A DNA stretch of 64,000 nucleotides from Porphyrobacter sp. (GCA_017744315.1 JAGIBN010000001.1:186001-250000); one strand, 5' to 3'; shown: positions 1-9,310, counted from the stretch's first letter. Made by a program: numbers and translations. The notes: generated by a model from the sequence alone, not told the origin.

Positions 1-1
1 G

Positions 2-859
2 GTCATCAATCGCGACCTCGAATGGCTGCTCAACGACAAGGACCCGCGTTATGCGACGCCGGACGCTGCCGCTCTCCAGGCCACGACGCCCGAAGGGTTC
101 AAGCAGGTCTGGTCGCGGATGCTGGCGCAAGGGCCGATCGAGGTCGACGTGTTTGGCGACTTCAAGCGTGACGAAGTGATCGAGGCGCTGTCGCGTACCT
201 TCGGTGCGCTTCCGCCGCGTGAAGCCGTGTCGCCGGCCATGCTCACGAGCCCGCCGGGCTTCCCCGAAGCGAACAAGGACCCGGTTATCCTGACCCATCA
301 GGGCGAACCGGATCAGGCCGCGGCAGTCATCGCGTGGCCCACCGGCGGTGGCTCGGCCGGGTTGCCGGAAAGCCGCAAGCTCGAAGTCCTTGCTGAGCTC
401 TTCTCCAATCGTCTGATGGACGAGATGCGCGAGCGGGCAGGGGCGAGCTATTCGCCTTACGTCGGCTCCAGCTGGCCGCTCGACGTGTCGACCGGCGGGC
501 GCATCCTCGCGCTGGCGCAATTGCCGCCGGAACAGGTGCCCGCCTTCTTCAACGCCGCGGACGAGATCGCGAAGGACCTGGCTGCCAACGGCCCGACCGC
601 CGATGAGATCGCTCGGGTGAAGGAACCCAAGCTTCAGCTGCTCAACCGCATCCAGACCGGTCACACGTTCTGGCTCAGCCAGCTCTCGGGCTCTGCGTTC
701 GATCCCAATCGCCGCGAACATCTGGGTTCGCTGATGCGCGATTATACCGAGGTGACGCCTGAGGAAATCCGTGCGCTCGCCGCACGTTACTTCGGCAGCT
801 ACAGCGGTTGGCGACTTGCGGTTCTGCCAGAAGGCCAGAAGCTCCCGAGTGGTCGCTAA
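2..859 (+). CDS. M16 family metallopeptidase, C-terminal part (5' truncated by window edge)
   Basis: The reading frame is open from base 2 and has no start, so the gene begins upstream of the window. About 285 residues remain. They resemble the non-catalytic C-terminal domain of M16 (pitrilysin or insulinase-like) zinc peptidases. The segment MRERAGASYSPYVGS carries the Arg...Tyr pair that this half usually contributes to substrate binding. The zinc motif HxxEH is not in the visible part, so activity cannot be judged. Sphingomonad homologues are usually periplasmic proteases of about 950 residues. The fold assignment is fairly secure; the substrate is unknown. Confidence 0.85.
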   Translation, partial: VINRDLEWLLNDKDPRYATPDAAALQATTPEGFKQVWSRMLAQGPIEVDVFGDFKRDEVIEALSRTFGALPPREAVSPAMLTSPPGFPEANKDPVILTHQGEPDQAAAVIAWPTGGGSAGLPESRKLEVLAELFSNRLMDEMRERAGASYSPYVGSSWPLDVSTGGRILALAQLPPEQVPAFFNAADEIAKDLAANGPTADEIARVKEPKLQLLNRIQTGHTFWLSQLSGSAFDPNRREHLGSLMRDYTEVTPEEIRALAARYFGSYSGWRLAVLPEGQKLPSGR

Positions 860-940
860 GGCGATTGCACATGTAACATTTGCATGAGGGGCCGGTGGAG
901 CGTAGTTGCCCGGCCCTTCTAGAATTAGTGGAATTTCGAA

Positions 941-2311
941 GTGAAGAACTGGACTCCCGAGGGCTGGAAGCAGCACGAGGCGAAACACTTGCCCGTTTAC
1001 GAAGATGCCGAGGCGCTTGCTTCGGCTGAAGCGACCATGGCGAGCTTCCCTCCGCTGGTCTTTGCCGGGGAAGCGCGGAACCTCAAGACGCAGCTGGCCG
1101 AAGTGGCCGAGGGGCGGGGTTTCCTGCTCCAGGGCGGCGACTGCGCGGAGAGCTTCGCAGAGTTCCATCCGAACAACATCCGCGACACGTTCCGCGTGCT
1201 GCTGCAGATGGCCGTCGTCCTGACGTTCGCCAGCAAGCTGCCGGTGGTGAAGGTCGGGCGCATGGCCGGGCAGTTCGCCAAGCCGCGCAGCGCGCCGACT
1301 GAAACGCATGGCGATCTGACGCTGCCGAGCTACCTCGGGGACAACATCAACGGCATCGACTTCACCCCGGAATCGCGCCGCAACGATCCGCAGCGGATGA
1401 TCCGTGCCTACAGCCAGTCGGCGGCGACGCTGAACCTGCTGCGCGCCTTTGCCAGCGGCGGCTATGCCAACCTGCGGCAGGTTCACCAGTGGACGCTCGA
1501 ATTCATGGGCCGCAGCCCGTGGGCCGATCGTTTCGCCGACGTCGCCAACCGCATCAGCGAAGCTCTCGACTTCATGGAGGCCTGCGGGGTCGATCCGGAG
1601 ACCGTGCCGCAGCTGAAGACGACCAACTTCTACACCAGCCACGAAGCGCTGCTGCTCCCCTACGAGCAGGCGATGACGCGGCAGGATTCGCTGACCGGCC
1701 AGTGGTACGACACCAGCGCTCACATGCTCTGGATCGGTGACCGCACGCGGTTCCCCGGCAGCGCGCATGTCGAGTTCCTGCGCGGCGTCGGCAACCCGAT
1801 CGGGATGAAGTGCGGACCGAGCCTGGAGCCAGACGCACTGCTGGGCCTGCTTGATACGCTCAACCCGACGCGCGACCCGGGCCGTATCACGCTCATCAGC
1901 CGCTTCGGCCACGACAAGGTCGAGGCTGGCCTGCCGCGCCTGATCCGCGCCGTGCAGCGCGAAGGGCATCCGGTGGTGTGGAGCTGCGATCCGATGCACG
2001 GCAACGTGATCAAGGCGGAAAGCGGCTACAAGACCCGCCCGTTCGATCGCATCCTGTCGGAAGTGAAGGGCTTCTTCGCGGTACATCGGGCGGAAGGCAG
2101 CCATGCCGGCGGCATTCATATCGAGATGACCGGCCAGGACGTCACCGAATGCACCGGCGGCGCCGTGGCAATCACCGACGAAGGTCTGGCCGATCGTTAC
2201 CACACGCACTGCGATCCGCGTCTCAACGGCCCGCAGTCGCTGGAGCTGGCTTTCCTGCTGGCCGAGATGCTCAATCTCGAAGCGACCGTGCGCCAGAAGG
2301 ACGCGGCCTGA
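941..2311 (+). CDS. aroG: Class II 3-deoxy-7-phosphoheptulonate (DAHP) synthase
   Basis: The enzyme condenses phosphoenolpyruvate with erythrose 4-phosphate, the first step of the shikimate pathway, in the cytosol. The product of 456 residues has the plant/actinobacterial class II length. It shows the hallmark GGDCAESF near residues 65-72, with metal-binding Cys68. Later come the DPMHGN segment with its metal His and the phosphate-binding region KCGPS. The start is GTG. It stands alone between the M16 gene and the egt operon. I see no extra N-terminal regulatory domain, so feedback control cannot be read from the sequence. The family is certain; the symbol is used in the alphaproteobacterial sense. 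Confidence 0.93.
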   Translation: MKNWTPEGWKQHEAKHLPVYEDAEALASAEATMASFPPLVFAGEARNLKTQLAEVAEGRGFLLQGGDCAESFAEFHPNNIRDTFRVLLQMAVVLTFASKLPVVKVGRMAGQFAKPRSAPTETHGDLTLPSYLGDNINGIDFTPESRRNDPQRMIRAYSQSAATLNLLRAFASGGYANLRQVHQWTLEFMGRSPWADRFADVANRISEALDFMEACGVDPETVPQLKTTNFYTSHEALLLPYEQAMTRQDSLTGQWYDTSAHMLWIGDRTRFPGSAHVEFLRGVGNPIGMKCGPSLEPDALLGLLDTLNPTRDPGRITLISRFGHDKVEAGLPRLIRAVQREGHPVVWSCDPMHGNVIKAESGYKTRPFDRILSEVKGFFAVHRAEGSHAGGIHIEMTGQDVTECTGGAVAITDEGLADRYHTHCDPRLNGPQSLELAFLLAEMLNLEATVRQKDAA

Positions 2312-2359
2312 AGCTTTTCAGGAACATAACGACGCGTTGAGGGCTTTCCTTTCCGGGCC

Positions 2360-2383
2360 CGGTCGGCCATTCTGGACCGACCG
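2360..2383 (+). promoter_or_regulatory. Hairpin just upstream of the egtB ribosome binding site
   Basis: CGGTCGG and CCGACCG form a perfect 7-bp stem, extendable by inner CC/GG pairs. It ends 7 nt before the GGAGG that serves the TTG start of egtB. It has no U tract, so it could be a weak terminator for the DAHP synthase gene or a leader structure for egtB. Confidence 0.35.
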
Positions 2384-2401
2384 AGGCCTGGGAGGTTTGT
2401 C

Positions 2402-3637
2402 TTGCCCGAAGCCCAACGCCAGCGGACCACCGCCGCACCTGATCTCGCTTCCCGCTTCGCCATCACCCGGCGATTGAGCGAGGCGCTTGTCGAGCCGCTT
2501 TCCGAAGCGGATGCCACGATCCAGTCGATGCCTGACGCCTCGCCGGCGAAGTGGCACCTCGCGCACACAACGTGGTTCTTCGAGACCTTCCTGCTCAGGG
2601 ACCGTCTGCCAGACTACCGGCTGTTCGACGATCGCTGGCCGTTCCTGTTCAACTCATACTACGAGGGGGAAGGCGAACGCATCCTGCGGCCGCGCCGGGG
2701 CATGCTGTCGCGTCCGACGCTGCGTGAAATCCTCGACTGGCGAGTTCATGTGGATGAGACGATGCAGGAGCTGCTCGATGATCCGGCTCACTCCTGGCTG
2801 ATCGAACTCGGAATTGCGCACGAACAGCAGCATCAGGAACTGCTGCTGACCGACATCAAGCATGCGCTGTTCCAGAACCCGCTCGGCCCGGCGATGTGGG
2901 GTGCGGCTGCGGTCGGGGAGGTGGTCGCAGAGCCTTCGCCCGACTGGTACGAACACCCGGGCGGCATAGCTTTGGTCGGACATGGCGGAGAGAGCTTCGC
3001 GTTCGACAACGAAGGCCCGCCGCACCGCGTATTGCTCGAGCCGTTCGCGCTGGCGGGGCGACTGGTGACCAACGCGGAGTGGCAGGCGTTCATCGACGAT
3101 GGCGGTTACCGCGCCGCCTCGCTCTGGCTCTCCGACGGCTGGGACTGGGTTCGGCGTGAGCAGATCGCTGCACCGCTCTACTGGCGAGACGGCGACCACT
3201 TCACCCACTCTGGCTGGCAGCCCCGCGTCGGCGCTGCGCCGGTGTGCCACATTTCCTACTACGAGGCTGACGCTTTCGCTTCCTGGGCTGGGGCACGACT
3301 CCCGACCGAGTTCGAGTGGGAAGCCATCGGGCTCTCTCACGATCCCTCTGGCGGCAACCAGCTAGACACTGCAGCGCCGCCGTTACCCAACGGTAGCGGG
3401 GGCCTGTTCGGAGACTGCTGGCAGTTCACTCGCTCGGCCTACCTCCCCTATCCGCGCTTTGCGCCGGCAGAGGGCGCGGTTGGGGAGTACAACGGCAAAT
3501 TCATGGCGGGGCAGTGGGTGCTGAAGGGCGCCAGCTGCGCCACGGTCAGGGGGCACTCGCGGGCGAGCTACCGCAACTTCTTCTACCCGCAACAGCGCTG
3601 GCAGTTCACCGGACTGCGGCTGGCGAAGGATTTGTAA
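2402..3637 (+). CDS. egtB: Ergothioneine biosynthesis protein EgtB (iron-dependent sulfoxide synthase)
   Basis: EgtB couples hercynine (trimethyl-histidine) to a cysteine or gamma-glutamylcysteine sulfur using O2 and non-haem iron. The 411 residues show an N-terminal DinB-like domain. WHLAHTTWFFET supplies one iron histidine and HEQQHQE supplies the other two. The C-terminal FGE-sulfatase-like domain runs from about residue 165, with GARLPTEFEWEA and the ending RWQFTGLRL. The start is TTG, supported by GGAGG six bases upstream; no ATG fits the conserved N-terminus. Its TAA overlaps the egtD start (TAATG), so the two are translationally coupled. The FGE-like domain should not be read as a sulfatase-activating enzyme. 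Confidence 0.94.
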   Translation: MPEAQRQRTTAAPDLASRFAITRRLSEALVEPLSEADATIQSMPDASPAKWHLAHTTWFFETFLLRDRLPDYRLFDDRWPFLFNSYYEGEGERILRPRRGMLSRPTLREILDWRVHVDETMQELLDDPAHSWLIELGIAHEQQHQELLLTDIKHALFQNPLGPAMWGAAAVGEVVAEPSPDWYEHPGGIALVGHGGESFAFDNEGPPHRVLLEPFALAGRLVTNAEWQAFIDDGGYRAASLWLSDGWDWVRREQIAAPLYWRDGDHFTHSGWQPRVGAAPVCHISYYEADAFASWAGARLPTEFEWEAIGLSHDPSGGNQLDTAAPPLPNGSGGLFGDCWQFTRSAYLPYPRFAPAEGAVGEYNGKFMAGQWVLKGASCATVRGHSRASYRNFFYPQQRWQFTGLRLAKDL

Positions 3638-4623
3638 TGAACGCCGGACAAGGCCTCGCGCTGGTTGAGCTCGACGAAGGCGGCGTCGACCGGGCATTTC
3701 GTGAGCAGGTGCTCGAAGGACTGGGCCAGGATCCCAAGGCAATCCCCGCGCGCTGGCTTTATGACGATGCCGGGTCGGAGCTGTTCGAGGCGATCACCCA
3801 GCTGCCGGAGTACTACCCAACGCGCGCCGAGACTGAGATTCTGAGCGATCATTGCGCAGATTTCCGTCGGCTGATCGAGCCAGGCAGGGCAGTGGTCGAG
3901 TTCGGCTCTGGATCCTCGATCAAGACCCCGCTCCTGCTAAGCTGCATCGACCCCGCGGCGTATGTGCCGCTCGACATCTCGGGCGATTTCCTGCGCGCCG
4001 CGGCAGCGGATCTGGCAGGCAAGTTCCCGCGCCTGCCTATCCATCCGGTCGAAGCTGACTTCATGAAGCCCGTGACACTGCCGCAGGACGTTGCCGCGAT
4101 CCCCAAGCTCGGCTTCTTCCCCGGCTCGACCATCGGCAACATGGTGGCGCGCACGGCGGTGGACCTGCTCCGTTCGATGCGGGCGACGCTTGGGGGCGAT
4201 GCCCAGCTGCTGATCGGAATGGACCTGGTGAAGGACATCGCCGTGCTCGAAGCGGCTTACGACGACGCACAAGGAGTGACCGCCGAGTTCAATCTTAACC
4301 TCGCCCGCCGCATCAATCGCGAGCTGGACGGCACGATCCCGCTCGACAAGCTGCGCCACGTCGCCCGATGGAACGATACTTACGCCCGCATCGAAATGCA
4401 TCTGGAGGCGACCGAGGACCTGGCGTTCGAAGTCTCCGGCAAGCGCTTCACGCTGGTACGCGGCGAGACTATTCACACCGAAAACAGCCATAAGTTCGAT
4501 CGCCGCAGCCAGTACACCCTGCTGCTCGCCGGGGGCTGGACACCGGTCGAACGCTGGCTCGATTCCGAGGAGCGCTATTCGCTGCTCCTGGCCGAAGCCA
4601 CCCGGCCGCGAAACGCGCCATGA
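3637..4623 (+). CDS. egtD: L-histidine N(alpha)-methyltransferase EgtD
   Basis: EgtD trimethylates histidine to hercynine with S-adenosylmethionine, the first ergothioneine step. The product has 328 residues, the usual family length, when started at the ATG that overlaps the egtB stop; a longer in-frame extension runs inside egtB and is rejected. The N-terminus shows IPARWLYDDAGSELFE. The SAM loop VVEFGSGSSIKT follows, then FFPGSTIGN in the middle. No egtA, egtC or egtE is nearby, so the pathway may draw cysteine directly or use unlinked genes. Confidence 0.94.
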   Translation: MNAGQGLALVELDEGGVDRAFREQVLEGLGQDPKAIPARWLYDDAGSELFEAITQLPEYYPTRAETEILSDHCADFRRLIEPGRAVVEFGSGSSIKTPLLLSCIDPAAYVPLDISGDFLRAAAADLAGKFPRLPIHPVEADFMKPVTLPQDVAAIPKLGFFPGSTIGNMVARTAVDLLRSMRATLGGDAQLLIGMDLVKDIAVLEAAYDDAQGVTAEFNLNLARRINRELDGTIPLDKLRHVARWNDTYARIEMHLEATEDLAFEVSGKRFTLVRGETIHTENSHKFDRRSQYTLLLAGGWTPVERWLDSEERYSLLLAEATRPRNAP

Positions 4624-5555
4624 GCAACTGGCCGAAACTCGACTACGCGGCCGACAAAGGCACCATCGAAACGCTTCACCTGCTGTTGCAACTGATCGGC
4701 AAGCTGCCGGTGCGGCTCCATCCCTGGATCAACCACGGCTGGCACGTCGCGCTCCGAATGACCCCGAGCGGGGCCGTGACGCGAAGCCTCCCGGCAAGCG
4801 GGCGCTACTTCTCCGTCGAACTCGATTTTCTCGAGGGGGCGATCAAGGTCGACTGCGGCAACGGCTTTCAATCGGTCCTCCCGGTGGCAGGCAAGACCAT
4901 CGCCCAGGTCCAGGGCGAACTCGGCGAGTTGCTCTCGGAGCTCGGCCTGCCCGCGCCCCTTTACGGTCTCCCGAACGAACTGCCCGATCCCGTTCCGTTC
5001 GCCGAAGACGAGCGACCGCGCGAATGGGACGCCGATGCCGCGCGGCGGCTCCACGGCGCGTTCCTGTGCGCGGACCGCAACTTCAACCTGTTCCGCTCGC
5101 AGTACCTCGGCAAGTCGTCCCCCAGCCATCTGTTCTGGGGGAGCTTCGATCTCGCCGTCACGCGCTTCTCAGGCCGTGGTGCTCCAGCGCACCCCGGCGG
5201 CGTGCCGAACCTGCCCGACGATGTCACGCGGGAGGCCTACAGCCACGAGGTGATCAGCGCGGGCTTCTGGCCGGGCGGGGGAGGGTTCGACGAAGCGGCG
5301 TTCTACGCTTACGCCTATCCCACTCCGGCAGGCTTGGCCGAGCAAAGCGTGTCGCCCGATGCGGCGTTCTGGAAAGCGGAACTCGGCGAGTTCATCCTGC
5401 CTTATGCGGCCGTGAGAGAGGCGTCCGATCCCGACTTCGAGGTACAGCGCTTTCTCAGTTCGACCTTCGCGGCAGCCGGCAGTTTGCTCGAATGGCCGGA
5501 GGGCCTGGTTATCGATCTGCCGCCGTCGGTCGGTCGTCCACCGCATTCGGTCTAG
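4620..5555 (+). CDS. DUF5996 family protein, coupled to egtD
   Basis: The protein of 311 residues starts inside the end of egtD (ATGA overlap), the mark of translational coupling. The N-terminus NWPKLDYAADKGTIETLHLL and the Trp/Pro-rich core (HPWINHGWHVAL, NLFRSQYLGKSSPSHLFWGS) match what I recall as DUF5996. It lacks a signal peptide and membrane segments, so it should be cytosolic. The function is unknown. Its place as the third cistron of egtBD suggests a role in ergothioneine or thiol metabolism, but this is inference from position only. Confidence 0.8.
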   Translation: MSNWPKLDYAADKGTIETLHLLLQLIGKLPVRLHPWINHGWHVALRMTPSGAVTRSLPASGRYFSVELDFLEGAIKVDCGNGFQSVLPVAGKTIAQVQGELGELLSELGLPAPLYGLPNELPDPVPFAEDERPREWDADAARRLHGAFLCADRNFNLFRSQYLGKSSPSHLFWGSFDLAVTRFSGRGAPAHPGGVPNLPDDVTREAYSHEVISAGFWPGGGGFDEAAFYAYAYPTPAGLAEQSVSPDAAFWKAELGEFILPYAAVREASDPDFEVQRFLSSTFAAAGSLLEWPEGLVIDLPPSVGRPPHSV

Positions 5556-5597
5556 AGCCGCATCGCAAATGGGTTTCCGCAGTCCTATATCGCCCTG

Positions 5598-6269
5598 ATG
5601 GATTTCGCACCGGTCTGGGAGCAGCTCGTTCATAGCCTGCATCAGGTGCCGCGCTCTGGCCTGCTTATGGCTGCGGTGGCGGCGATGTTGGCGGGCGTGC
5701 TCGGTTCGCTGCTGTTCCGTTATGTCCCGTCGCTCGGCAGGGCTCTGCGGGCGGCGAGTACCATTTGCCTCGTGGCGGTGCTGCTGGTCGTGGTGCTGCA
5801 AATCTCGCGCATGGATCCGCGATTCGACCTGGCGATGCCGGAAATCGGCTTGCCGGAACAAGTGGTCGAAGGCGCCGAGACCCGCGTCCAGCTTGCACCG
5901 GACGGGCATTTCTGGCTGCGCGCCGAGATCAACGGTGAGCCGGCGAACTTCCTAGTCGACACCGGTGCAACGTTAACCGCGGTCTCCTCGGAGACGGCAC
6001 TGGCGGCTGGCCTCGAACCGCGCGAGGCAGGGCTGCCGGTGCGCATGCAGACGGCCAACGGCCCGGTCGCGGCCGACCTCACGACCATCGACGAGCTGCG
6101 TTTCGGCAACGTCGCGGCGCGCGGGCTCGACGCCATCATTGCTCCGGGGCTGGGCCCGACCAACGTGATCGGCATGAATCTGCTGTCGCGTCTCGCCTCC
6201 TGGCGGGTCGAGGGCGACACGATGATCCTGGTCCCGCACAACCCACAGGCACCGATAGAGCTGCGTTGA
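5598..6269 (+). CDS. Retropepsin-like aspartic protease, membrane-anchored (TIGR02281-like)
   Basis: A protein of 223 residues. The first 75 or so hold two hydrophobic segments (around residues 16-35 and 50-68). A soluble domain follows with FLVDTGATLTAVS, the single Asp-Thr-Gly of a retroviral-type aspartic protease, and GMNLLSRLASWRVEG, the typical end of clan AA proteins in proteobacteria. Such proteins work as dimers; here the catalytic domain probably faces the periplasm. The natural substrate is unknown. The start ATG has no clear Shine-Dalgarno sequence. Confidence 0.85.
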   Translation: MDFAPVWEQLVHSLHQVPRSGLLMAAVAAMLAGVLGSLLFRYVPSLGRALRAASTICLVAVLLVVVLQISRMDPRFDLAMPEIGLPEQVVEGAETRVQLAPDGHFWLRAEINGEPANFLVDTGATLTAVSSETALAAGLEPREAGLPVRMQTANGPVAADLTTIDELRFGNVAARGLDAIIAPGLGPTNVIGMNLLSRLASWRVEGDTMILVPHNPQAPIELR

Positions 6270-6330
6270 CCTGAGCGCCGCGCGCGGCCACTCTGCGGCA
6301 AAAGGACAAAGTCCTGCCGGAGAGGGACGC

Positions 6331-7704
6331 ATGAGTGAAACTGGTGCAGGCGCACGCTTCGACGTGGCCGCCTTTATAGACGACAGGCCGATCGGTTGGC
6401 GCGAGATAACCACGCTGGTCGTGGTCTCGATCGTGCTCTTCATCGACGGCTTCGATATGTACTTCTTCGGCAAGATCCTGCCCGCTGTGGCGGACGGCCT
6501 TGGTGTCACCCCTGCCGGAATGGCCGGGGTGGTGACGGCGCAGCAAGTGGGCATGGCGATCGGCGCGTTCCTGATGCCGCCGCTGGCCGACCGGATCGGG
6601 CGCAAGCCGGTGCTGGCGATATGCCTCCTGTCCTTCGGCATCCTCTCGCTGTGGACCGCCTATTCCACCACGCCGACGATGATGGCCTGGCTGCGCGGTA
6701 TCTCGGGCATCTTCTTCTCGGCCATGCTGCCGATCTCGCTCGCCTTCCTGGCCGAGATGACCCCCCGCCGCCGTCGCGCCTCGTTCATGGCCATCGCGCT
6801 GGTGTGCTTCTCCGGAGCGAACGTCGCCAGCGGGGCGATGACTGCGTGGATGCTCGATATCTACGGCTGGCAGATCGGCTTCTGGCTTGGCGGCCTGCTG
6901 CCGCTGCTCGGCCTGCCGTTGCTGCTGCTCGTGCATGAGTCGCTGCCGTTCCGCGTCGCTCGCAATCCTGCCGACCCGCAGATCGCCGCCACGCTGAGGC
7001 GCATCGATCCCGAAGCGGGCGTAACGGGGAACGAGGTCTTTCACCTCGGCGAAAAGGCAAAGCCGGTCGAACAGAAGGGGCCGCTGGCGATGTTCAGCGC
7101 GCCTTACCGGCTCAAGACCGCGATCCTCTGGTGCGCCTGCTTCCTAGCGATGGGCAACATCGCGCTGCTGGCGAACTGGCTGCCGACCTACTTCCAGGAG
7201 CTCGGCGGTGTGCCGATCCAGGAATTCGCCAAGTACATGATGATCGGCTTCGTCGGCGGAGCCTTCGGCACGCTTTCGATGGGCTGGTGGATGGACCGGG
7301 TGAACCCGCACATCCTGATCGCGACGTTCTTCTTCGTCGATGCGATCGCAATTGCCTCGCTCGGCTTCCTGCCCGTGGGAACGGTCATCTTCGTCGTCGG
7401 ACTGGTGGTGTGGAACTACTGCCAGGTGGGCGGCCAGACCGGCATCAATACCATCGCCACGCTCGGGTATCCGCCCGAGATGCGCAGCAGCGGGATCGGC
7501 TGGGCGGGTGGCTCGGGCCGGATCGGGGGCATCGCCTTCCCGGCGGCCGGAGCCTTCGCGCTGCAGGCCATGTTGCCCCTACAAACGATCATGGTCGTGA
7601 TTGCCATTCCGGCGGTGATCGTGGCGCTGTTGATCCTGTGGCTCGGGGTGGTGGAGCGGCGCAGTCCTTCCGCTGAGCCTGAGCTTGAGGCGGTGACGGC
7701 GTAA
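6331..7704 (+). CDS. MFS transporter, aromatic acid/sugar-acid symporter type
   Basis: A 457-residue, 12-segment carrier of the major facilitator superfamily. TM1 carries DGFDMYFFGKILP, the D-x-x-D type signature of AAHS-like aromatic-acid and related H+ symporters. Motif A, PPLADRIGRKPV, lies between TM2 and TM3. A cytoplasmic loop near residues 210-250 divides the two halves. GGAGAGGG sits just before the ATG. It is followed at once by a repeat element, with no partner enzyme alongside, so the substrate cannot be named. Confidence 0.88.
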   Translation: MSETGAGARFDVAAFIDDRPIGWREITTLVVVSIVLFIDGFDMYFFGKILPAVADGLGVTPAGMAGVVTAQQVGMAIGAFLMPPLADRIGRKPVLAICLLSFGILSLWTAYSTTPTMMAWLRGISGIFFSAMLPISLAFLAEMTPRRRRASFMAIALVCFSGANVASGAMTAWMLDIYGWQIGFWLGGLLPLLGLPLLLLVHESLPFRVARNPADPQIAATLRRIDPEAGVTGNEVFHLGEKAKPVEQKGPLAMFSAPYRLKTAILWCACFLAMGNIALLANWLPTYFQELGGVPIQEFAKYMMIGFVGGAFGTLSMGWWMDRVNPHILIATFFFVDAIAIASLGFLPVGTVIFVVGLVVWNYCQVGGQTGINTIATLGYPPEMRSSGIGWAGGSGRIGGIAFPAAGAFALQAMLPLQTIMVVIAIPAVIVALLILWLGVVERRSPSAEPELEAVTA

Positions 7705-7708
7705 CCCA

Positions 7709-7844
7709 ATCCTCCCTGTCGCGAAGCGATGGGGAGGGGGACCGTCCGCGAAGCGGATGGTGGAGGGGCTTGCGCTGTTCCGCTGGCCCCTCCGTCAGCC
7801 CTGTGGGCTGCCACCTCCCCATGAGCTTCGCTCATAGGGAGGAT
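7709..7844. repeat. Multi-hairpin palindromic repeat element
   Basis: The whole interval between the MFS gene and the sulfatase gene is one nested inverted repeat. Outer arms ATCCTCCCT and AGGGAGGAT close it. Inside are TCGC-gaa-GCGA, TCCGC-gaa-GCGGA, an inner pair GGAGGGGC/GCCCCTCC, CAGCCC-tgt-GGGCTG and ATGAGC-ttc-GCTCAT. Such purine-arm, GAAG/TTCG-loop blocks are dispersed between convergent genes in sphingomonads, as far as I recall. Here too it lies between two convergent stops and could end transcription from both sides. Confidence 0.75.
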
Positions 7845-7851
7845 CTCCAAG

Positions 7852-9279
7852 TCAGTCGTTCCAGCCGTAGTGATCGGCCAGCTGCGCCGGCGTCCAGCCG
7901 AAGCTGGAGACCTTGGGGTCGCTAAGCATCCCCTTGTTCCATTCATCGAAGGCCGATTTCAGCTCCGCGAACTTCTCGGGCATGCGATCCTTCAGATTGC
8001 CGCGCTCACGCGGGTCAGCGACCACGTCGAACAGGTACTCGTTGTCGTTGATCGACAGGTACTTGTACTGGCCGTGCCGGGCCGCCTTCTGGTCCTTGCT
8101 GAAGAAGCGCCAGAATAAGGTCCGGTCCGGCAGTCTGTTTCCGGCCAATGCCGGTCGAAAGTCGATGCCGTCGGTTGGATAAGCAGGATCCGGCGCACCT
8201 CCGGCCGCCGCCAGGAACGTCGGCAGGAAGTCCATCGATATTACGGGTGAATCGCTGGTGCTGCCTGGTTTGGTCAGGCCGGGCCATTTGACGATGAAGG
8301 GCACGCGCGTGCCGCCTTCGAGCAGCTCGGTCTTGATGCCGGTGAACGGCCAGTTGTGGGAGAACCGCTCGCCGCCGTTGTCGCTGGTGAATACGACCAC
8401 GGTGTCCTCGGCCATCCCAAGCTCGGCCAGTCTCGACAGCACCCGTCCGACGTTGGCGTCCAGGCTGGTCACCATGTCGGCGTAAGTCTTCATGGTGCCG
8501 CCATCGTAGTGGGCGATGGCCAGCGCCTCGCCGGACTCGTTCCGGTCGAGCCGCGCGGATTCGGCCCGCCCTTCGGCATCATTGCCTTCCCACGGCCAAT
8601 GGGCGGCGGTGAAGTGGAGGCTGAGCAGCCACGGCTTGTCCTGTTTGGCGCGAGCTTCCAGGAACTCGATGCTGCGATCGGCCAGGAGGTCGGTGTAATA
8701 GCCCATCTCCTCGACCTTCACGTCGCCGTCCCACAAGTCCGGCTGTCCGCCGACCTTATGAGTAAAGTAATCCACGCCGCCGCCGCGGTTGCCCCAGAAC
8801 TCGTCATAGCCGCTCTGCAGTGGGCCGAATTTCGGGAGCGAGCCAAGGTGCCACTTGCCGACGAGACCGGTGTGATAGCCCTGCTTGCGTAGGAGCGAGG
8901 GGAGGGTGGGATGCTCGGGCGGCAGGCCGTACTCGGTGCCGCCAAGCGGCTCTTCCAGGCCGGCGCGCAGGCGGTATTGGTAGCGCCCAGTGATGAGGCC
9001 GAAGCGCGTCGCGCTGCAGACGGCGCTGTTGGCGTAGCCGTCGGTGAAGCGCATGCCTTCTGCCGCAAGTCGGTCCAGAACAGGGGTCTGATATTCCTGC
9101 CTCCCATAGACCGAGAGGTCTGCGTAGCCGAGGTCGTCGGCCATGATGAACAGGAAGTTCGGCTTGCGGCCCGCGGCCTGTGCCCAGGCGGGGCCAGCGG
9201 CGACGAGTGCGGCCGTGCCAAGTGCGCCGGCAAGCGCGGTACGCCGTGTCACTCCAGAGCGGGCAGTTTTGTCAGTCAT
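7852..9279 (-). CDS. Tat-exported sulfatase (arylsulfatase family)
   Basis: Sulfatases hydrolyse sulfate esters using a formylglycine made from Cys or Ser. The start is set at the ATG giving a twin-arginine signal peptide (TRRTALAG, hydrophobic run, AWAQA cleavage site), yielding 475 residues; the longer frame adds 29 unlikely residues. FLFIMADDLGYADLS gives the metal-binding Asp pair. The catalytic site is C88-S-A-T-R92, with Ala where most arylsulfatases have Pro. WHLGS, TSDNGGE and the C-terminal arylsulfatase region are present. It lies downstream of, and on the same strand as, a TonB receptor, suggesting uptake and desulfation of one substrate. Confidence 0.9.
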   Translation of the reverse strand: MTDKTARSGVTRRTALAGALGTAALVAAGPAWAQAAGRKPNFLFIMADDLGYADLSVYGRQEYQTPVLDRLAAEGMRFTDGYANSAVCSATRFGLITGRYQYRLRAGLEEPLGGTEYGLPPEHPTLPSLLRKQGYHTGLVGKWHLGSLPKFGPLQSGYDEFWGNRGGGVDYFTHKVGGQPDLWDGDVKVEEMGYYTDLLADRSIEFLEARAKQDKPWLLSLHFTAAHWPWEGNDAEGRAESARLDRNESGEALAIAHYDGGTMKTYADMVTSLDANVGRVLSRLAELGMAEDTVVVFTSDNGGERFSHNWPFTGIKTELLEGGTRVPFIVKWPGLTKPGSTSDSPVISMDFLPTFLAAAGGAPDPAYPTDGIDFRPALAGNRLPDRTLFWRFFSKDQKAARHGQYKYLSINDNEYLFDVVADPRERGNLKDRMPEKFAELKSAFDEWNKGMLSDPKVSSFGWTPAQLADHYGWND

Positions 9280-9310
9280 GTTCTGCTTGGTTCCATCTTT
9301 CAGAGAATGT

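Noticed and set aside
2402..3637. EgtB as a formylglycine-generating enzyme for the nearby sulfatase
   Set aside because: The FGE-like domain is fused to the DinB-type iron domain with three His ligands, and the gene is coupled to egtD; this is EgtB.
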